Below are positions 1 through 9,394 of a DNA stretch of 64,000 nucleotides, in pieces. Position 1 is the stretch's first letter. Every line of letters starts with the position of its first letter. Source of the stretch: a bacterium D16-34 (GTDB lineage: Bacteria; Actinomycetota; Coriobacteriia; Coriobacteriales; Eggerthellaceae); assembly GCA_003612515.1 (NCBI GenBank), contig RAZB01000003.1:186001-250000 (forward strand), given 5' to 3'. The notes under the pieces were generated by a model. That model had not been told where the DNA came from. It did no database searches and saw only the letters and a program-made list of their open reading frames with translations. The position numbers and the translations under genes are program-made.

Positions 1-823
1 TAAGCGGAACGATAAGCTGAGAAAACAATGCCGCCATATGCGTTGCTTGCAGTCGGTAGTCAAGATAAAGCGCAATGCTGACAAACATAAAGACGCTCGC
101 ATGAAGCATCCGCCATTGATCGATGGTATTGGCAAGCACATCTTGCGCTGAAGCAATCTGATACATCCCTGCAGCCAGCGCCAAGATAAAACAGCACAAA
201 TATAAGCTTACCTGACTCCAGAAACGCTTTTTTGGCGTGAGAGGTGTTGTTGTGTTTTCGACGGCTTTCACATCATCGTTGCGATTAATTCGCGAACAGA
301 GCAAAAGCGCAAAAGGCAAAACTACACATACACACGTGCCAAGCTGAAAAGGCAGACATAGAATCAATACCGTGACCACCAAGCCAACTACAACCGAGCC
401 CGAAATGATAATCCGCTTAACTTCGGGCTGCTCTATAGCCATAAGCGCGCTTGCCCAATAAACAAGAGCGCCGCCACAGCCAATACCTGAAACAACAGAT
501 CCCAACACACTCGTATCTATTGAGAAAATAGTGAGATTATTAATGAGAACCAACACGGTTCCAAGCACAATTAAGACCGCAGATGCAAAACCCCAGAGTC
601 GTTTTTGAATAAGGCTTTGTAGCTGACACAAGAAAAATGACAGTACTAAAAGCGTGGTTCCGTGAGCAATCACGTTGGCCATCCAGTCAATTTGATAAGG
701 ATCAGGCATACGCTCAGGCCAAATACCTGCCGTAATCATGACCGAACTTGACCAAGCCCAATAAGCAGCAATGCCAAAAAGCGGGTACACCACTTCGTTA
801 AATTTTATCTGCGTGGTTGCCAT
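1..823 (-). CDS. LuxR-type membrane regulator, N-terminal part (cut by window edge)
   Basis: The reverse strand is open from an ATG at 821-823 to the window edge, about 274 residues. The product starts MATTQIKFNEVVYPL and is almost entirely hydrophobic, with roughly eight membrane segments and one polar linker (around RINRNDDVKAVENTTT). This matches the membrane half of the three complete LuxR regulators in this window, so a C-terminal LuxR HTH should lie beyond base 1 (inference). It is divergent from the Tat flavoprotein at 1039 with a 215-base gap, the arrangement expected for a regulator controlling its neighbour. The start is supported only by a weak purine stretch (GGGAG) about 11 bases upstream. 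Without the HTH, an MFS-like transporter cannot be excluded. Confidence 0.72.
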   Translation of the reverse strand, partial: MATTQIKFNEVVYPLFGIAAYWAWSSSVMITAGIWPERMPDPYQIDWMANVIAHGTTLLVLSFFLCQLQSLIQKRLWGFASAVLIVLGTVLVLINNLTIFSIDTSVLGSVVSGIGCGGALVYWASALMAIEQPEVKRIIISGSVVVGLVVTVLILCLPFQLGTCVCVVLPFALLLCSRINRNDDVKAVENTTTPLTPKKRFWSQVSLYLCCFILALAAGMYQIASAQDVLANTIDQWRMLHASVFMFVSIALYLDYRLQATHMAALFSQLIVPL

Positions 824-1038
824 AGACCTACAAACTCCCAGCTAATTCGCATCATACGATTCAGGTGACCAAAAAACACCCGCATTGTTGGATGCGCAAA
901 AACCTTCTAAAACTTAGTCTGATTTCGCTGCCGGGCTTCGGTACGTAGACGTAAGCTTACTCGAACATAAGCATTATAGCTTGCAAACTCTGAAGCTTCG
1001 GCAGTTTATTGCACAAGTGATAAAGGGAAGGGTTATTT

Positions 1039-2679
1039 ATGACTAAGACAACACTATCACGTCGCGGATTTCTAGGCTTTGGTGCCGCTGGTGCTCTGGC
1101 AGCTGGTCTTGGACTTGCCGGATGTGCGTCAGGCAACTCAGCAACCTCGAATACCCCAGGGGCAGACACACAAAACGGCACTGCTGCTCAAAACGGATCT
1201 GGCGTAACGTTCAAAGACACCAACACCTCTGAGTCTGTTAATTACACACCGGGCGAAATCGCCGAAACCATCGATTGCGACATTTGCGTTGTAGGTCTTG
1301 GTATGTCAGGTCTGGCTGCGGCAGTTCAGGCTGCCAACAATGGCGATCGTGTCGTTGGCCTCGAAATCACTAACGTTACCGGCGGCAACGGCATTGGTGT
1401 TGAAGGTATGTTTGGCGTTAACTCCAAAATGCAGCAGGAACAAAATATCACCTTTACCCCTGCTGAGGTTATCAGCACCGAGCTTCAAGAAGCTCAGATG
1501 AACACCAACGGTGCCGCATGGGCAAAGATGGTATTTGCCTCTGCTGACAACATTGACTGGCTTCAGGAGCAGGGCGTTAAGTTCTCTGGCATGGTTGACG
1601 ACTATCTCGGCTCTGGCATTGTCAGCGGATTCCACTGGTACGAAGGCAACGTTGCCTCTGTGGGCTACGTACCACCCATGACTGCACGCGCTGAAGAACT
1701 TGGCGTTGATATTCGCTATAACACCGCAGGGAGGCAGCTGATCGTCGAAGATGGCAAAGTGGTTGGCATTTATGCACAAACCTCCGATGGCGACGATATT
1801 CAAATCAATGCTAAAGCGGTAATTCTTGCCACAGGCGGCTATGCGCAGAATCGCGAATATATCGAAGAGCGCGGTTTTAACTGGGATAACTTCATCTACG
1901 GTGGCACCCCAATGCACAACGGCGACGGTCTTGTTATGGCACTTAAAGCAGGTGCTTCAAACTTCGTCAAAAACTCAACGTTTAACTGCACAAATATCTG
2001 CGGCCAAGGCGACAACTTCTTATGGAAAGCAGATAGCTTTACCGCAGGCATCACGGGCGCTGGCATGTTTGGCACCGGTGGCTTCCCTATTTGGGTTAAC
2101 CAAGATGCAGTTCGCTTTATTAACGAAAATTTCGCCATTGACAACTTTGAGATGCAATCGGTGCCGGCTATGACTCAGCGCACCATCTATGCGGTATTTG
2201 ATCGCACCATCTTAGAGACTGTCCTTGCTGCCGATCCAGACAAGCTTGCGCAAGTTGACGTAATCACTGAGGATGACTTGGCAGTTGGCGACACCCTAGA
2301 AGAAATTGCTAAGTATTTTGACCTTGACGTGGATACGTTTGTTAAGACTGTCGAAGACTACAACAAGATGTGCGAAGACGGCATCGACACCGAATTCGCA
2401 AAGCCTGCAGCATCAATGATGCCTATTACCGAGCCGCCTTTCTATGCTGCGAAGCTCAACCAATGGTACCTCATGAGCGTTGGTGGCATTGAATGCGACA
2501 TTAACGCGCGCGTTGTTGATAACACCAAACAGCCAATTGAAGGCCTTTATGCGGTTGGCACCGACGGATGTATGCTCTATCGCAACATCTATACCATCAA
2601 TGTTGGTGGCACGTGCAACTGCAACAACATTAACTCAGGTCGTACTGCTGCAAATCATGCACACGAAACCCTCTCCTAA
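1039..2679 (+). CDS. Tat-exported FAD-dependent oxidoreductase (fumarate reductase flavoprotein-like)
   Basis: This 546-residue protein has a twin-arginine signal (SRRGFLGFG, Arg8-Arg9) that ends in a lipobox-like LGLAGC with Cys29, so it is predicted to be exported folded and lipid-anchored. The FAD_binding_2 domain begins at about residue 82 with VVGLGMSG, and the second nucleotide-binding signature VILATGGYA is present. The C-terminus (GGTCNCNNINSGRTAA) is the usual FAD-contacting end of this family. There is no haem or FMN-binding domain, so electrons must come from another carrier. The start has AGGGAAGGG upstream. It is divergent from a LuxR membrane regulator, which probably controls it. 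Family members reduce fumarate, urocanate, acrylates or catechols; the substrate here is unknown. Confidence 0.9.
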   Translation: MTKTTLSRRGFLGFGAAGALAAGLGLAGCASGNSATSNTPGADTQNGTAAQNGSGVTFKDTNTSESVNYTPGEIAETIDCDICVVGLGMSGLAAAVQAANNGDRVVGLEITNVTGGNGIGVEGMFGVNSKMQQEQNITFTPAEVISTELQEAQMNTNGAAWAKMVFASADNIDWLQEQGVKFSGMVDDYLGSGIVSGFHWYEGNVASVGYVPPMTARAEELGVDIRYNTAGRQLIVEDGKVVGIYAQTSDGDDIQINAKAVILATGGYAQNREYIEERGFNWDNFIYGGTPMHNGDGLVMALKAGASNFVKNSTFNCTNICGQGDNFLWKADSFTAGITGAGMFGTGGFPIWVNQDAVRFINENFAIDNFEMQSVPAMTQRTIYAVFDRTILETVLAADPDKLAQVDVITEDDLAVGDTLEEIAKYFDLDVDTFVKTVEDYNKMCEDGIDTEFAKPAASMMPITEPPFYAAKLNQWYLMSVGGIECDINARVVDNTKQPIEGLYAVGTDGCMLYRNIYTINVGGTCNCNNINSGRTAANHAHETLS

Positions 2680-2713
2680 GGCGTCTTTTCGCCTTTAGCT
2701 TTCCCTCCTTAGC

Positions 2714-2750
2714 AAACGCGGAGCACTCTTGCGAGCGCTCCGCGTTTTCA
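2714..2750 (+). terminator. Rho-independent terminator after the flavoprotein gene
   Basis: An 11-bp perfect stem (AAACGCGGAGC at 2714-2724 with GCTCCGCGTTT at 2737-2747) has a 12-base loop and is followed by TTCATT. It lies 35 bases after the flavoprotein stop. The A/T-rich outer stem allows some activity on the other strand for the converging ABC permease gene. Confidence 0.8.
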
Positions 2751-2848
2751 TTGTCGGCACTTCTTCGATGCCTTGTTTGATATATCATGCACGATTCCGA
2801 TACGCGCTCATGAAGCCGCAAACATGCTTCGCAGCTTAAGAGCACGCC

Positions 2849-3574
2849 TTAAAACTGTTTCGTCTGGTATAAACGAATCGAAATAGACGAGCTTATTACG
2901 TAGAGCACCACGCACACTAAGGCGCACACCAAAGCACATCCCATTAAAGCATCAAGCCCAATTTCAGCAAGTGAGTTGACGCCTAAAAAACTTACAACCA
3001 TAGACTCAAGCGAGCCACTATCCAACCCGATACTACCTAATGCCTGCAAAGCAAAAAGTAGTACCACAGCCATTACGGGCATGATAAATCGCGTCGCCTT
3101 CGTCATGCCAAAACGCACCATAAGCGGAAGCGTGATGCCGGTATCGATAAGCGTGATGCACGTGGCCAAAATTGCTGCAATAACCAACTCAAGCACAATA
3201 GTCGAAAGCGACAACGAGGTAAAATCACCTATCGCCAACACGTTACCGAGCAGCAGTTGCAAAACAAGCCCAATAAGCACTGCCAAAACAGCAACGCACA
3301 CCATGATAAGCGCCACGCTCATATAGCGACCAACGACAACTTGCCTGCGAGATAACGGCATAGTTAACCGGAAACGTTGCCAGTCGTTAACGTCATCATA
3401 GGCGCACAAATTCATTGTGGCACCCATATCAATAATGACCACCACCATTGCAACAACTGCTGCAGTGCTACCAAGCGGAATAGCAAGAAAACAACCCAGA
3501 GCAACTGCAATAATAAACGACTGAATCAAAGCAGATCGAATAGTTATATAGTCAGAATATATCATCGTCTTCAT
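2849..3574 (-). CDS. ABC-2 type transporter permease
   Basis: This 241-residue protein has about six hydrophobic segments and a central cytoplasmic stretch (DDVNDWQRFRLTMPLSRRQVV) typical of the ABC2_membrane_5 family. That family forms the membrane half of small ABC exporters paired with a GntR regulator. Its ATG lies within the end of the upstream ATPase gene (4-base overlap), so the two are translationally coupled. It is the last gene of the GntR-ATPase-permease operon. Relatives act in antimicrobial-peptide or cell-envelope stress resistance, but the substrate cannot be read from the sequence. Confidence 0.85.
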   Translation of the reverse strand: MKTMIYSDYITIRSALIQSFIIAVALGCFLAIPLGSTAAVVAMVVVIIDMGATMNLCAYDDVNDWQRFRLTMPLSRRQVVVGRYMSVALIMVCVAVLAVLIGLVLQLLLGNVLAIGDFTSLSLSTIVLELVIAAILATCITLIDTGITLPLMVRFGMTKATRFIMPVMAVVLLFALQALGSIGLDSGSLESMVVSFLGVNSLAEIGLDALMGCALVCALVCVVLYVISSSISIRLYQTKQF

Positions 3575-4455
3575 CGGTTGCCGCCTTTCAAAACCAACGT
3601 CATATAGCTCTCAATGGTTGCTCGCTCAACTACAACATCGGGAAATTTTTGTGCAAATGCAATTCTGTCTGGAATGAGCGCGAGTGTTTCATACCCTTGT
3701 TTGAGCATATACACAGATGAGGAACCCTCAGTTGACTTTAACCATGCAACAACATCGTCAACTTCTAAGCTTCGAAGATGAGCAATACCTGCAATATCAT
3801 TTATTTGATCTTGCGCAACATCAAAAATTATCTTGCCATTATCAATGCAAATAACCTGATCAGCAATCTTATCTAAGTCGGAAGTGATGTGAGAAGACAT
3901 CAAAATTCCCCTCGTTTGATCGCTCATAAAATCACGCAGCATTTCAAGCACATCCTCACGAGCCAGAGGATCAAGCCCAGCTGTTGCTTCGTCCAAAATG
4001 AGCAGTTGTGGATGATGCGCTAACGCAAATGCCAAAGAAAGCTTCATCCCCATACCACGCGAGAGTTCTCCAACCTTTTTACTTAAGGCAAGTCCAAAGC
4101 TTTCACACAGCTGCGAAAAATATGGCTTATCCCAATTTCCGTAAGCTACCGCACCAAGCTTGCCTATATCCATAACGCGCATACTTGCCGGGAAAGAGCA
4201 ACTGTCAAAGACCACGCCAACCTTTTCCTTAAAGGCTCCCGTCGTTGTCGCATCACTTGGCTGTCCAAGCACTGACGCGCTACCTTTATCTGCGTTGATA
4301 AGTCCTAAAATGAGTTTGAGCGTCGTGGTTTTACCCGCGCCGTTAGATCCAATAAGACCAACTACCATTCCCGGCTCTACCGAAAACGAAATATCATCAA
4401 GCGTAAAATCTGCATACGTCTTACAAAGATTGCAGACCTGTATCAGATCACTCAT
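3571..4455 (-). CDS. ABC transporter ATP-binding protein
   Basis: This 294-residue ATPase has Walker A GLIGSNGAGKTTT (about residues 34-46), a degenerate signature LSRGMGMK, Walker B LLILDEATAGLDP and the switch histidine in MSSH. The C-terminal ~80 residues after the ATPase core are typical of the YtrB/BcrA-like ATPases that work with ABC-2 permeases. It begins 9 bases after the GntR gene and overlaps the permease gene by 4 bases, so the three form one operon. It should energise export by the permease. Confidence 0.9.
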   Translation of the reverse strand: MSDLIQVCNLCKTYADFTLDDISFSVEPGMVVGLIGSNGAGKTTTLKLILGLINADKGSASVLGQPSDATTTGAFKEKVGVVFDSCSFPASMRVMDIGKLGAVAYGNWDKPYFSQLCESFGLALSKKVGELSRGMGMKLSLAFALAHHPQLLILDEATAGLDPLAREDVLEMLRDFMSDQTRGILMSSHITSDLDKIADQVICIDNGKIIFDVAQDQINDIAGIAHLRSLEVDDVVAWLKSTEGSSSVYMLKQGYETLALIPDRIAFAQKFPDVVVERATIESYMTLVLKGGNR

Positions 4456-4464
4456 ATAGCTCTC

Positions 4465-4839
4465 CTACTCGTTCTCCATCAAAACCTGCAACATAGCCAC
4501 AAGCTCATCGCTGCCTAGACCAAGCGCGTTACCTTGCTCGATAGCAGCTTGCAAGTGTCTCTCTATAGTTCGAAGCCTATCTTCGCGAATAAGATCTTTA
4601 TTTCCACCCGAAACAAAGGTGCCTTTTCCTTGGACGGTCTCTAAAAAACCAGCCGCTTCCAAGTCTGCATATGCACGCTTTGTCGTAATCACGCTGACGC
4701 GAAGATCATTAGCCAATGCGCGAATTGATGGAAGTGGTTGCCCTTCTGTCAGATCGCCAGACAAAATAGCGTCTTTTATTTGAGCCCCTATTTGTTCGTA
4801 GATAGGTTTATTGCTGGTACTCTGAATAATTATGTCCAT
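4465..4839 (-). CDS. GntR-family transcriptional regulator (YtrA type)
   Basis: The protein is about 124 residues. An N-terminal winged helix (SNKPIYEQIGAQIKDAIL, then the recognition region RVSVITTKRAYADLE) is followed by a short dimerisation tail, the length expected for the YtrA subfamily. I chose the internal ATG at 4839 (MDIIIQSTSNK) because family members start here. A longer frame from a GTG at 4899 exists but adds residues that do not resemble the family. The gene leads the operon with the ABC ATPase and permease. A perfect inverted repeat over its promoter suggests autorepression, relieved by an effector such as a cell-wall antibiotic (inference). Confidence 0.88.
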   Translation of the reverse strand: MDIIIQSTSNKPIYEQIGAQIKDAILSGDLTEGQPLPSIRALANDLRVSVITTKRAYADLEAAGFLETVQGKGTFVSGGNKDLIREDRLRTIERHLQAAIEQGNALGLGSDELVAMLQVLMENE

Positions 4840-4914
4840 TGTGTTATCCGTCTCTGTCGCTTTCACACGACATAGGCGCTCGTTTAAGAATGCGTCCACC
4901 TCAAACGATAGCTA

Positions 4915-4958
4915 AGTGTATATACGCTCTATATACACTTTATACACAGATATACACA
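4915..4958 (-). promoter_or_regulatory. Probable GntR/YtrA operator with phased half-sites
   Basis: A perfect 10-bp inverted repeat, AGTGTATATA (4915-4924) and TATATACACT (4930-4939), is separated by 5 bases. Two further TATACACA half-sites follow at 4941-4948 and 4951-4958, so half-sites recur every 9-10 bases, about one helical turn. The array lies just upstream of the GntR gene and overlaps its likely promoter. YtrA-type regulators bind palindromes of this kind; binding here is inferred. Confidence 0.75.
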
Positions 4959-4965
4959 CTGTCAA
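4937..4965 (-). promoter_or_regulatory. Promoter of the GntR-ABC operon
   Basis: Read on the reverse strand, a consensus -35 TTGACA (4960-4965) is followed by TAAAGT at 17-base spacing (4937-4942) or TATAAA at 15 bases (4939-4944). The elements are interleaved with the TATACAC half-sites, so an operator-bound GntR protein would block polymerase. Confidence 0.6.
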
Positions 4966-5058
4966 GAGGTATTGTCGAAAGCTTTTCGAACCGACGGCAT
5001 ATCACAAAGCTGAACTTTGTAATGACTTACAACCGAGCAGGTCAGGAGCGTTAATTGT

Positions 5059-6471
5059 TTAGAAGGGCATTTTGCCGTTAGCATTATTGCGCATACGGCA
5101 AGCATAGCGCCAAGCACAAACGAGTCCAACAAGCACAATGACAAGCGCAGCCGCCATAGCGCCCGCAAACCCATATGACGCAGCTGCTTGATCAGCCACC
5201 CCTCCTGCCAAAAATGAATTTTGCAGCGCGCTCATAACGCCAATATAGGCTGCAGGACCCACACATGATGCAAGTTGAACCGAGCTTGTCATAAGCGATA
5301 CACCATCGGCGTTCAGCTCGTTTGGCAATCGCTTGAGACCGGCCGATTGAGCAGGAGATAGTACCATGCCGGTGCCCAAGTACCCGATAAAGATACCAAC
5401 GGTCACAACTACCATGTGCAAAAGAATCGCACCCACAATCATAAGGACTACACCCAAAGCCGCCAACATAAGACCAAGAGGCAACAACGGCCACTCTCCC
5501 CGCTTATCAAGCACACGACCGCCCACCAAAGCTGCCGTCGCATTCGTAAGCACTGGCACAACCATTAAAAGTCCCGCCGTGGCAGGTGTCAGTCCGGCTC
5601 CTTCTTCGAAGTACAGCGGCGCCATTACACTAAACGAAAAATAGGTCATCATGGTTACAATTACCAGCACAACAGCCGGCCAATACGTGTCATCCATCAT
5701 CGGCTTCATACTTACGAGCGGAAACTCCAAGCTAAACTGACGATGCACAAACAAAAACATGACTACAACAGCTACAATCAGCGCCACAATTCCTATCAAC
5801 GTATTCGATGACACCTGCGCTAATCCAAAGGTCAGAAGCGTAATGCCAAGTGCTGCAAGCGCAACCGAAAGCACGTCAAAATGTGCCTCACCAGCATTTC
5901 TGCTATCGCGCACGATAAACACGCCTAACAAAAGCAGCACGATGGTTGCCACTAGCGGTACCAAAAAGACGCTTCTCCAACCAAATGCGCTTACCAAAAA
6001 TCCGGTCACAATAGGTGCTGTTGCCGGGCCAAGCGTAATCATGCTGCCACCCAACGACACATACGTGCCCATTTTTTGAGGTGGGACTTTATCCACGATG
6101 ACATTCATCATAAGCGGGATAAACATACCTGTACCTATAGCTTGAATGAGTCTGCCTACCAAGATGGCGAAAAAATTCACGGCGACAAAGCCCAAAGCTG
6201 AACCTGCAATACTCAAAACAGCAGCTCCGATAAAGAGCGAACGAAGCGTGAATCTGCGATAACAAAAACTCATACAGATGATCACGACTGTAGCAGCAAT
6301 CATATACCCGGTAACGAGCCACTGCACCGTTACAGCATCTACTGCAAACTCATTCATAATGGCCACCAAAGCCATATTTACCAGGTTTTCATTAAAGCCC
6401 GCTATGGAGCCACAGCCATAGAGAACGCACAATAATGCGATAGGTATTTTTTGGGTTGTCTTTTGTTCCAT
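5059..6471 (-). CDS. MFS transporter, DHA2 (EmrB/QacA-like) drug exporter
   Basis: The protein is about 470 residues with 13-14 predicted membrane segments. It starts MEQKTTQKIPIALLC and contains the VNMALVAIMNEF and QWLVTGYMIA signatures of the DHA2 drug:proton antiporter family (motif D1 region) and the LGPATAPIVTGFLV antiporter motif C region. I chose the ATG at 6471; an in-frame GTG at 6492 has no ribosome-binding site. It is monocistronic and separated by about 100 bases from the GntR operon. Members export drugs, dyes or bile-type compounds; the substrate is unknown. Confidence 0.87.
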   Translation of the reverse strand: MEQKTTQKIPIALLCVLYGCGSIAGFNENLVNMALVAIMNEFAVDAVTVQWLVTGYMIAATVVIICMSFCYRRFTLRSLFIGAAVLSIAGSALGFVAVNFFAILVGRLIQAIGTGMFIPLMMNVIVDKVPPQKMGTYVSLGGSMITLGPATAPIVTGFLVSAFGWRSVFLVPLVATIVLLLLGVFIVRDSRNAGEAHFDVLSVALAALGITLLTFGLAQVSSNTLIGIVALIVAVVVMFLFVHRQFSLEFPLVSMKPMMDDTYWPAVVLVIVTMMTYFSFSVMAPLYFEEGAGLTPATAGLLMVVPVLTNATAALVGGRVLDKRGEWPLLPLGLMLAALGVVLMIVGAILLHMVVVTVGIFIGYLGTGMVLSPAQSAGLKRLPNELNADGVSLMTSSVQLASCVGPAAYIGVMSALQNSFLAGGVADQAAASYGFAGAMAAALVIVLVGLVCAWRYACRMRNNANGKMPF

Positions 6472-6584
6472 AACATTTTGCTCGCTAAACACTTACTTAC
6501 ACATTCATATCTTAGCAGGGGTTTTATCCAAAAGCCAAAGTGGGAACCCATTTGAAACCAGGTAGTTTGTTCATGCGAAAAGCA

Positions 6585-6618
6585 TACAAAAGGCGAGTCC
6601 TCTAAAAGAACTCGCCTT
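6585..6618 (-). terminator. Terminator of the surface-protein operon
   Basis: Read on the reverse strand, a 9-bp stem AAGGCGAGT/ACTCGCCTT (6590-6598 with 6610-6618) with an 11-base loop is followed by TTTTG. It lies 41 bases beyond the stop of the anchored surface protein. Confidence 0.75.
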
Positions 6619-6658
6619 GCTTATGTCACGCTCATGCATGGAGCGCTAACGTTTTGTG

Positions 6659-9394
6659 CTATTTGAGCTGACTCTTAAAGCGACGTTGACGACGTGCACG
6701 ACACGCGGCGAATACCACAAAGCCTAAACTTACAATCACGGCAACCATGAGAGCCATAACTGGCAAAAAGTCTCCGGTTTTTACCATGTTCGTTACCGTA
6801 GTGATAATAGTCTCATCCTCACCAGGTACCTCTTTGGTGGTAACACGCTCTTCGGTAATTGTCTCCACCACATCAAGCGCAGTGTCATAAAGGGTAATCG
6901 TTGAGCCTTGCAACTCAGCATTGCCATTTTCGCTACCACTTATAATCTGCACGTTACCATACTGATCAAGCGTAAACTCAACGTCGTTTGCCTTCTCATA
7001 ACCTTCGGGTGCTTTATCCTCGTGAAGAGTATACGTATTGCCGACTACAAGCTTGCCTTGCAAACGCTGCGGTGCTTGACCTGATACCCATGAGTCAACA
7101 ACTTCATCAGTCTCTTTGTTTACGATTGAAAGCTCAGCATTTTCAACCCATTCATGAGTCTTTGTATCAAGCTTGGCAAAACTGATGTCGGTCTGCTCGT
7201 CTGAGACGCCACCATCTTCAGCATAAGTCATCAATAAACGTTGTCCGTCACGACCATACTCCGGCTCCGGCTTGTCTTCGCCTGACTGTGCCAGCGCAAG
7301 CGCCTCTGCCTCTTCACCAGGGATGAACTTGGAATCGGTATATTTCATGACATATCCGTTTGGAGCAGCTGTATCCGCTTCAAAATAGAAGTACTTTGAA
7401 CGGAATTGGCTGACGGTATAGCCGTCTGGTGCCGCGGTTTCCTGGAAGTAATAAAGCGTATTCTCTTTGAGATCAACTTGCTCAAAGTAAATCCAGCCAT
7501 CAGCATCTGAGGTCTGCTCATCCACGAAAACATCGGCTTGTGCGCCATCGCTTACCATGTACAGACCATATGTGGCATTAGCCAATCCCAGTTCGCGATC
7601 AGCTGCGCTTGTCTTCTTCACGCGCAAATCCATGCCAAGCGAATAGTTTGTTATGCTCGGATGCCAATTAGCACCAAACTCTTCTCCTTCGGGCACATTA
7701 CTCGCGTTAAATCGAACATTTTCGCCATCTACCAATTTGCCATAGTACATATCCTTGCACTCAAGCGCACCGGTTTCGTCATTGTAATCAATGACGGTAG
7801 TAAAGGTAATGACCTCGGTGCTATAGGTAATACCAGGCTGTTTCTGATAGCTATCATCTTCGATGACACGATAGAAGTACGTACCAGCATGGTCATATTC
7901 CAAACAGCTCGGATCCATGCCAAGCGGAGCACGGTTATTCGCTTTGTCGAAGTCAACCATGCCATTTTCGTCGTTGGTTGCCTCAGAAATCAGCGTACCG
8001 GTGGTGTCGTTGTAATCATTGACCTGAATGAGCTTAAATCCAAACTCGTTCGGCTTTAGCAAGCGACCACTTTGACCATCTGCACTCACGAGCTTCTTGA
8101 TAATCTTCGGGTCAACAAAGCATTTCTGCTCAGCGCTTTCGTTACTATCACCATAGACTGCCAGACCCATAAAATTGTAAGCGCCATAGACCTCATCGGT
8201 GTTGAAGAACTCAATAGCATCTTCGCCTTCTCCTAATGGCGAAAGCTCGGTCTCATCTGTATCCGCAGCAAACCAAACCGACACTGAAGTAACCTCATAA
8301 GACCTCCGGTCTTGAGACAATCCAAGCGTAACACCCACAACATATGCCGTTGGATCTGCCCCACCATCTTCTGTTATGAGGTAATAATAGGTACCAGCTT
8401 TGGTATAGGTGATTTCATCAAAGCGAACCTGTGCAGTGTCGCTCTCATTACCATCCACACCAAATGCTTCATTAGTAGCATGCATCTCAAAAGATGTCAC
8501 GCCATCATCTACTGTACTTGAAGGCTCCCCTTCGCCGCGCACAAGTGCTGCGATAGTTTGGTTTTCTGCTTTAGTTGTCGGATCAGCAATCCCTTGCAAG
8601 GTGAAGCCAAAACGACCCTCAGCATCGGTGACATCTCCAAAATAATGCTTCAAAAGCGACGGTTGCCAGGTGCCATTCAGATTGAGCGTGTTAACAATAG
8701 TCAGCTCTTCTTCGCCCTCATCAAAGGTGAGGGTGCAATCTGTCATCGAATAATTCGTGACAATTTTTCCGCCCTTATAATTGATGGACTTTTCGGCTTT
8801 TATGGTGTAATCAATCTGAACCTTATGCTTCGGCGTTTCGGTTTGACCATCAGCACCGTCATAGGTCATATCAGCGTTATCACCGCGAACCTCTTGTATA
8901 TACAATACGAGCGTCTTGGGATCGCCGTTGTTCCCTTGCAAGTACTGTTTGGTATCTTGAATGTCGAAGTGAACTATTCCATCTCCATCGTTTTGCTGTG
9001 TCTGAAGTTCAGTCACACCATCTTCAGCGAAAAGCTTAAAGGTGTATTCGCCAGCCTCAAGACCCAAATCATCTGCAGATTCAGCATTGTTGACAACCTG
9101 CTTTGATATATCAAAGCCAAATGGTGCATATGTGTCTTCATTAGGTAGGTCACCTAAGGTCAGACCACCATTACAGCCAATACCACCACCATGGGTTGCC
9201 GAATAGTTGTCATAAATATTGACTTCGCGATATAAGGTTTCTTCGCCGGTATAGGTGTTAGTCAAACCAAGCGTGGCATCAAAAACATTGATAGTGTCAT
9301 ATTTCTCAACAGACACGCCACCAGCTTGCAAGGTAGGACCTGCTTGATAACCGACCCATGCCAACAGAAGTCTCTTGGCCAAGATTGGTACCAA
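6659..9394 (-). CDS. Anchored surface protein with pilin-type isopeptide domains, C-terminal part (after frameshift)
   Basis: This open frame of 911 residues has no signal peptide and continues the protein started at 10907. It holds the end of a beta-helix region (HGGGIGCNGG), then at least two pilin isopeptide-linkage-like domains (around FGFTLQGIADPTT and FGFKLIQVNDYND), then two SpaA/Cna-B-like domains marked by YYFQETAAPDGY and YTLHEDKAPEGY, whose Glu is the usual isopeptide E-box. The C-terminus is a cell-wall sorting signal of unusual form, MVKTGD, then a membrane segment and an RARRQRRFK tail. The frame joins the upstream part near 9340-9355. The first residues listed here (MVPILAKR) are out of the natural frame and not a real start. 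Confidence 0.8.
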   Translation of the reverse strand: MVPILAKRLLLAWVGYQAGPTLQAGGVSVEKYDTINVFDATLGLTNTYTGEETLYREVNIYDNYSATHGGGIGCNGGLTLGDLPNEDTYAPFGFDISKQVVNNAESADDLGLEAGEYTFKLFAEDGVTELQTQQNDGDGIVHFDIQDTKQYLQGNNGDPKTLVLYIQEVRGDNADMTYDGADGQTETPKHKVQIDYTIKAEKSINYKGGKIVTNYSMTDCTLTFDEGEEELTIVNTLNLNGTWQPSLLKHYFGDVTDAEGRFGFTLQGIADPTTKAENQTIAALVRGEGEPSSTVDDGVTSFEMHATNEAFGVDGNESDTAQVRFDEITYTKAGTYYYLITEDGGADPTAYVVGVTLGLSQDRRSYEVTSVSVWFAADTDETELSPLGEGEDAIEFFNTDEVYGAYNFMGLAVYGDSNESAEQKCFVDPKIIKKLVSADGQSGRLLKPNEFGFKLIQVNDYNDTTGTLISEATNDENGMVDFDKANNRAPLGMDPSCLEYDHAGTYFYRVIEDDSYQKQPGITYSTEVITFTTVIDYNDETGALECKDMYYGKLVDGENVRFNASNVPEGEEFGANWHPSITNYSLGMDLRVKKTSAADRELGLANATYGLYMVSDGAQADVFVDEQTSDADGWIYFEQVDLKENTLYYFQETAAPDGYTVSQFRSKYFYFEADTAAPNGYVMKYTDSKFIPGEEAEALALAQSGEDKPEPEYGRDGQRLLMTYAEDGGVSDEQTDISFAKLDTKTHEWVENAELSIVNKETDEVVDSWVSGQAPQRLQGKLVVGNTYTLHEDKAPEGYEKANDVEFTLDQYGNVQIISGSENGNAELQGSTITLYDTALDVVETITEERVTTKEVPGEDETIITTVTNMVKTGDFLPVMALMVAVIVSLGFVVFAACRARRQRRFKSQLK

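Noticed and set aside
951-960. GTAAGCTTAC palindrome between the first LuxR gene and its flavoprotein
   Set aside because: A 10-bp palindrome can occur by chance, and it is not repeated at the other regulator-enzyme pairs.
1306-1917. 203-codon open frame on the reverse strand inside the flavoprotein gene
   Set aside because: It lies wholly antisense to a convincing gene, has no ribosome-binding site and gives a sequence with no family features.
4840-4899. Extended start (GTG at 4899) for the GntR gene
   Set aside because: The 20 extra residues do not match the family, and the ATG at 4839 gives the normal length.
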